From: Clarireedia homoeocarpa
Lineage: Eukaryota; Ascomycota; Leotiomycetes; Helotiales; Rutstroemiaceae
DNA: 64,000 bases
Direction: 5' to 3'
Assembly: GCA_001465935.1 (NCBI GenBank)
Contig: LNKV01000027.1
Span: 496,001 to 560,000 of the forward strand
Shown: in pieces, positions 60,552 through 64,000 of the stretch
Layout of the letters: the number at the start of each line of letters is the position of its first letter
Numbering within the stretch: position 1 is the stretch's first letter
Position numbers and translations under genes: made by a program
Notes under the pieces: generated by a model
The model's input: the letters and a program-made list of their open reading frames with translations, nothing else
Told to the model about the DNA's origin: nothing
The model's database searches: none

Positions 60552-61508
60552 TTGGTCGAGGAGAATTGCGACGAGTAGGGTAGGGGAGGGGAGGGTATTC
60601 TCTCAATTAATCAATCGTGATTGTCGTAGTCGTAGTCGTGGAATTCATTGACGCTCTCTCCATGGAATTCACGAAAAGTTCAACCTCGAATTTTTCCTTT
60701 TGTTTGCATTGGGAGTTGTAGTTGCAGGTGCAGGTGTAGGTGCAGGTGCAGCTCTGTTCGTTTTGGTTATACGTAACTGACGACTGCGTGGACGGTCTGT
60801 CACCTTAAGCTGCCGATTGTTTATTGTTTAGCACTAGCGTGCCGAGAGCAGAAGCGATTACAGAAGCCCTGGCGCTGGGCCTGACTGAGGGAGAGGAAAC
60901 GGAAACGGAAACGGAAACGGGAACGGGCAGATTATGCTGGTGAAAGGGAATGGGGAAACGGGAATGGGGAAACGGGAATGGGGAAACGGGAATGGGGAAT
61001 CGGGAATGGGAAATGGGGAATGGCAAATGGGAAACGGGAAACGGGAAATGTGTACAAGTAGGTTATTCGAACCACACAATAAGAGCAGGGCAGTGCCCTT
61101 TAAATCCCATAGAACTACATAGCGGTTACCATGAATATATCTCTGTAGCCAGGAAGCAGGAAGCAGAAGTAATACGCCCGAACAAACAACTCTAGCCCTC
61201 TAATCCAGCGCTCAGGCACCAACAGACTGTGAACCCCACGATGAATCCTTTGACCGCACTCTGCGGAGGATGTAATCTTACCAAGCACGAATAACCTTAC
61301 ACGATCGCGCCTAGGAGTTTGTTTGGCAGCGGAAATCCATTCCATCTTTACGTCTTCCTGCTTCGCGAGCGGGGAAAATTGAAATTGAAGGTATCCGCAT
61401 GACAGTGAGGTCTGATCAGCACGCGGCTCGTGTACCAAAGTCAACCTAAAGCCTACTCCACACCACTGGCCCCCGACCACCCCTCAACTTCACTGGGCCA
61501 CTTTCGCA
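60552..61508. promoter_or_regulatory. Divergent promoter region between the deubiquitinase and the hypothetical gene
   Basis: About 960 bp with a TCGTAG/GCAGGT short-repeat patch at 60620-60750 and a G-rich tandem array at 60896-61056. No supported ORF. Confidence 0.5.
60896..61056. repeat. G-rich (GGAAAC)n and (GGGAATGGGGAAAC)n arrays
   Basis: Four GGAAAC units are followed by about four 14-bp units of GGGAATGGGGAAAC, degenerating into GGGAATGGGAAATGG variants. Confidence 0.9.
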
Positions 61509-62204
61509 ATGCTCGCTCCAATCTGGTCCTTCCTGGGCTGGAAGGAAGAGCTCCCACCAAGTCCACCACCTGTTACCATTACTGGTGTCAGGATACCAGC
61601 CGATGGCACTCCAGCTCACCTCATCCCACTGACCACGACAAGTGCCTCCGGGGCCACGGACAACTTCCTTTTCCACATTCCTGACCTGCGCCACTATTGG
61701 AAGACAGACCTAGCCTGGGACTGTCGCGACATACATAGACTTGATTTCCAGCAAGATCATCACGTCCCGCAACAGCACTTTCTCCAGCAAAAGCACCATC
61801 TCCAGCAACTGCTTCGTAATCGTCCACCGTTCGACCAACAGCTACGGTCTCATCTTCAGCAACGCTATCTTCTCAAGCAGCGATATTTTGTCCTGCCCCA
61901 GCATTACACATCTTGCACAGGAGCCTATTACATGTTTTTCTCCTTCGCCGCAGATGATCTCCCAGAGAATTCAAGTCTTCCCACCTGGATTCGCGAGATC
62001 GGCGAGATCGGCGATATCCCAGATGGCTTCCACCGTCGTTATTTTGGAGATGTCTTTTTAGTTAAAATGGCCCCGCATGAGTATGGAGAAAATGGTTGGG
62101 CTGCCTATGAAGATATAGTTCCTGATTTTCTAAATTGTCTAAATGAGAGGCCATTGACGGTTAGTTGGGAAGTCAAGGACAACCCAAACAGGCAGCAGCA
62201 ATAA
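61509..62204 (+). CDS. Hypothetical protein with a Gln/His-rich centre
   Basis: An uninterrupted ATG-started frame of 231 residues. The N-terminus reads MLAPIWSFLGWKEELPPSPPP, then TGVRIPADGTPAHLIPL and FLFHIPDLRHYWKTDLAWDCRDIHRL. Residues about 80-125 are a Gln/His/Leu-rich low-complexity stretch. The C-terminal part is ordered: YYMFFSFAADDLPENSSLPTW, then a VKMAPHEYGENGWAAYEDIVPDFL acidic/aromatic segment. No signal peptide, membrane span or known domain was recognised. In the low-complexity stretch another frame (61741-61930) is also open and Ser-rich, so a pair of compensating indels or an unusual exon boundary cannot be excluded. It is divergent from the deubiquitinase gene. Confidence 0.6.
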   Translation: MLAPIWSFLGWKEELPPSPPPVTITGVRIPADGTPAHLIPLTTTSASGATDNFLFHIPDLRHYWKTDLAWDCRDIHRLDFQQDHHVPQQHFLQQKHHLQQLLRNRPPFDQQLRSHLQQRYLLKQRYFVLPQHYTSCTGAYYMFFSFAADDLPENSSLPTWIREIGEIGDIPDGFHRRYFGDVFLVKMAPHEYGENGWAAYEDIVPDFLNCLNERPLTVSWEVKDNPNRQQQ

Positions 62205-62928
62205 ATATATTGGAGCTATAGGACTGAGCCGTCTGATTTTTTCTACCTTTCCCAAACCAATCAATGCAAGCTCGACGTTGGTGCTGCAGTAGAGGAGAAC
62301 TATTTTGCCATGAAAAGAAGCTCTCCGCAAATCGGGGAGCGGGGACGGCGACGGCGACGGTGCGGTCGTAACTTCAGGTAGCCGGTGTCAGAGGTGCTCA
62401 ACAGCACAAGACTGATTTAAAAATTCAGGGAATTTCCGGTACTTTCATACAGTTAGAGTCGCTCGAGCTCAAAGCATCTGTACTTTGTCTCGTTACGGAG
62501 TGTGTCTCTCGACACAGGGACGGATATTAGGTGAAAGCATGTTATCAATAGATGATTACGCAGTACCGTATCTCAGTAAACAAATATGCTGTGGCATATA
62601 TCAATATCAACATCAATAACGCGAGGTGGGGGAGATCTAACCAACATACACTTCAAATTCAATGTACAACAAAAAAGGCATTATTGGAGATATATATGTA
62701 TCTTCATTACCGCCACGATATCTATATCTTAGTTTCTCTACAGTTTTCTGTATCCAAGTCGTGACATCGGTATCCAGCTCCAGAAAACGCATGACTCCAA
62801 AAACGACATTTGAGGCGCCCAAACGCCCTCTTCCGCACCCAGTAACCGCCCAGCCACCATATGGATATCTTTAAAGCCCTAATTTGCATCCCGACCTGCC
62901 TTCATGTACGCCATTATAAATAACCAGT
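62205..62928. other. Convergent intergenic region
   Basis: 724 bp between two stop codons. It includes a GGCGAC-type triplet patch near 62340-62362. No supported ORF. Confidence 0.5.
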
Positions 62929-64000
62929 TCAAACACAGACATCCTTTGCTGCTGCTGCTGCAGCCTCGGTTTGAGAGGCCGACTCGGCATACTCAGTCTT
63001 ACCCACACTACCCTTCTCGGCCTTGGCCATTTCGATGCCCTTCAACTTTTCCCCAATGACATCCACTCTCTTCTCCTGTGATTGTATCTCCTCCATAACC
63101 TTGACTCTCAATTTCCCTACCTCCTTCGTAGCCTCCCTGCTCTTAGAGTTTGCATCGTCATCCTTTTCATCCTCTTCCTCTTCCTTCTCCTCGTCCTCCT
63201 CTTCTTCCTTCTTCTTCTCCTCCTTCTCCTTCCTCAACTTCTCAATCTTCTTCTCCAACCTTTCTCTTTCCTTTTCCCTCCTCTTTTCCTCCTCCTTCTC
63301 CTTCAACTTCGCTCTCTCCTTCTCTTGCTGTCTTTCCTTGGCCCAAGTTTCCGCTCCCTCAACAGCTGCTTCTGCGCTTCTCTTATGCTTCAACAAGTAA
63401 CCCTGGATTTCAGCTGGGCTGAACTTGTTCTCAGGAACCCTCTTGCTGAATTCCACAGCCAGCTTCGCAACTCTTTCTTCCTCTTCAATCCTGTTCTGTT
63501 CCTCCTCTGCGGCGATAATTCGCTGCAAGTTCTCCTTGGCCCTTCTGTCGCGGCTAGTTGTTCTTGGATGCTTGTGGTGGAACCCTCTTCTACTCTTAGT
63601 AGAATCCACACTTCCGGTGTTACTTGCTGGGCTGCGTCCTCGAGAGGAACTGCTGCTCTCGCTTGCCGAATCCCGAGCATCAGGGTAATCACCTTCGAGC
63701 GTCGCGTAAATGCTCTTGAAGATCATCTCAATGTTCTCTCGACTGGCCAAATTGAAGTGAATGCTCATGTCCACTCTTCCAGGACGAATGAGTGCCTCAT
63801 CCAATTTCTCTATGTGATTGGTAGTCATGATAAGAATTCGGCCTTCTTGAGATGCAACGCCATCAATAACATTAAGCAATGCACTTAGACTGATCTTGCC
63901 TTCCTTTCCAGCGTTGCTTTTGTTTGCAAGCTTTTGTAAAGTCTTGGTTGCTACAGACAGTGGTGAGCTTGGAGCCTCATCATCATCAAAATCACCGCCA
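62929..64000 (-). CDS. BCS1-like AAA ATPase, C-terminal part (5' end beyond the window)
   Basis: The frame is open from the right edge to the TGA at 62929. What is visible starts inside the AAA domain: an acidic insert (GGDFDDDEAPSSP), then KISLSALLNVIDGVASQEG, the sensor-1 TTNH, EKLDEALIRPGRVDM with the arginine-finger region, and the small lid domain (FSPAEIQGYLLKHKRSAEAAV). Walker A and B lie outside the window. This VIDGVASQEGRILIMTTNHIEKLD pattern is typical of fungal BCS1-like proteins, related to the mitochondrial inner-membrane chaperone that translocates the Rieske protein; many fungal paralogues have other, unknown roles. The long Lys/Glu-rich coiled coil of about 130 residues after the lid and the Ser/Arg-rich insert in the lid point to a paralogue rather than Bcs1 itself. 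Confidence 0.9.
   Translation of the reverse strand, partial: GGDFDDDEAPSSPLSVATKTLQKLANKSNAGKEGKISLSALLNVIDGVASQEGRILIMTTNHIEKLDEALIRPGRVDMSIHFNLASRENIEMIFKSIYATLEGDYPDARDSASESSSSSRGRSPASNTGSVDSTKSRRGFHHKHPRTTSRDRRAKENLQRIIAAEEEQNRIEEEERVAKLAVEFSKRVPENKFSPAEIQGYLLKHKRSAEAAVEGAETWAKERQQEKERAKLKEKEEEKRREKERERLEKKIEKLRKEKEEKKKEEEEDEEKEEEEDEKDDDANSKSREATKEVGKLRVKVMEEIQSQEKRVDVIGEKLKGIEMAKAEKGSVGKTEYAESASQTEAAAAAAKDVCV

Overview
The window is nuclear DNA from a filamentous ascomycete (Pezizomycotina). The evidence is the short introns (46-210 nt) with GTAAGT-type donors and CTAAC/CTAAT-like branch points, the long untranslated stretches between genes, and a gene set typical of moulds: a cytochrome c peroxidase-like haem enzyme, APC3/Cdc27, Snd2, a DUF3605 protein, NADH-cytochrome b5 reductase, a giant DUF3638/DUF3645 protein, a Ubp12/USP15-type deubiquitinase and a BCS1-like AAA protein. 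A leotiomycete (Botrytis/Sclerotinia-like) origin is my inference and cannot be proved from the sequence alone.

Layout. 1-6.1 kb: almost gene-free, with one possible spliced micro-ORF and several microsatellites and minisatellites. 6.1-9.9 kb: a four-exon membrane protein resembling the fungal DUF6594 family and a cytochrome c peroxidase-like gene, both on the minus strand. 9.9-14 kb: gene-free, repeat-rich leader DNA. 14-16.4 kb: a Ser/Thr protein kinase with one intron inside its catalytic loop. 17.8-22.4 kb: a divergent pair made of a membrane-anchored protein of unknown function and a large ankyrin-repeat protein; both reading frames look disturbed by single-base indels. 23.8-30.5 kb: a compact housekeeping block (CDC27, SND2, DUF3605/GIG1-like, CBR1). 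31.6-32.9 kb: a carboxylesterase pseudogene. 33-38.6 kb and 48.3-54.8 kb: two gene-poor, repeat-bearing stretches flanking a 9.7-kb, five-exon gene for a 3138-residue DUF6606/DUF3638/DUF3645 protein. Each flank carries one copy of a small two-exon membrane-protein family not recognised here (one intact, one degenerate). 54.9-60.6 kb: a large ubiquitin-specific protease. 61.5-62.2 kb: a hypothetical protein. 62.9-64 kb: the 3' part of a BCS1-like AAA gene running off the right edge.

The genes do not form one pathway. Shared themes are ubiquitin-linked proteolysis (APC/C subunit, deubiquitinase, and the giant protein that automated annotations often call a ubiquitinyl hydrolase), ER and mitochondrial outer-membrane functions (Snd2, Cbr1), and redox enzymes (peroxidase, Cbr1). 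Single-base reading-frame breaks occur in at least three otherwise well-preserved genes, so indel errors in this assembly should be ruled out before any biological conclusion about broken genes.
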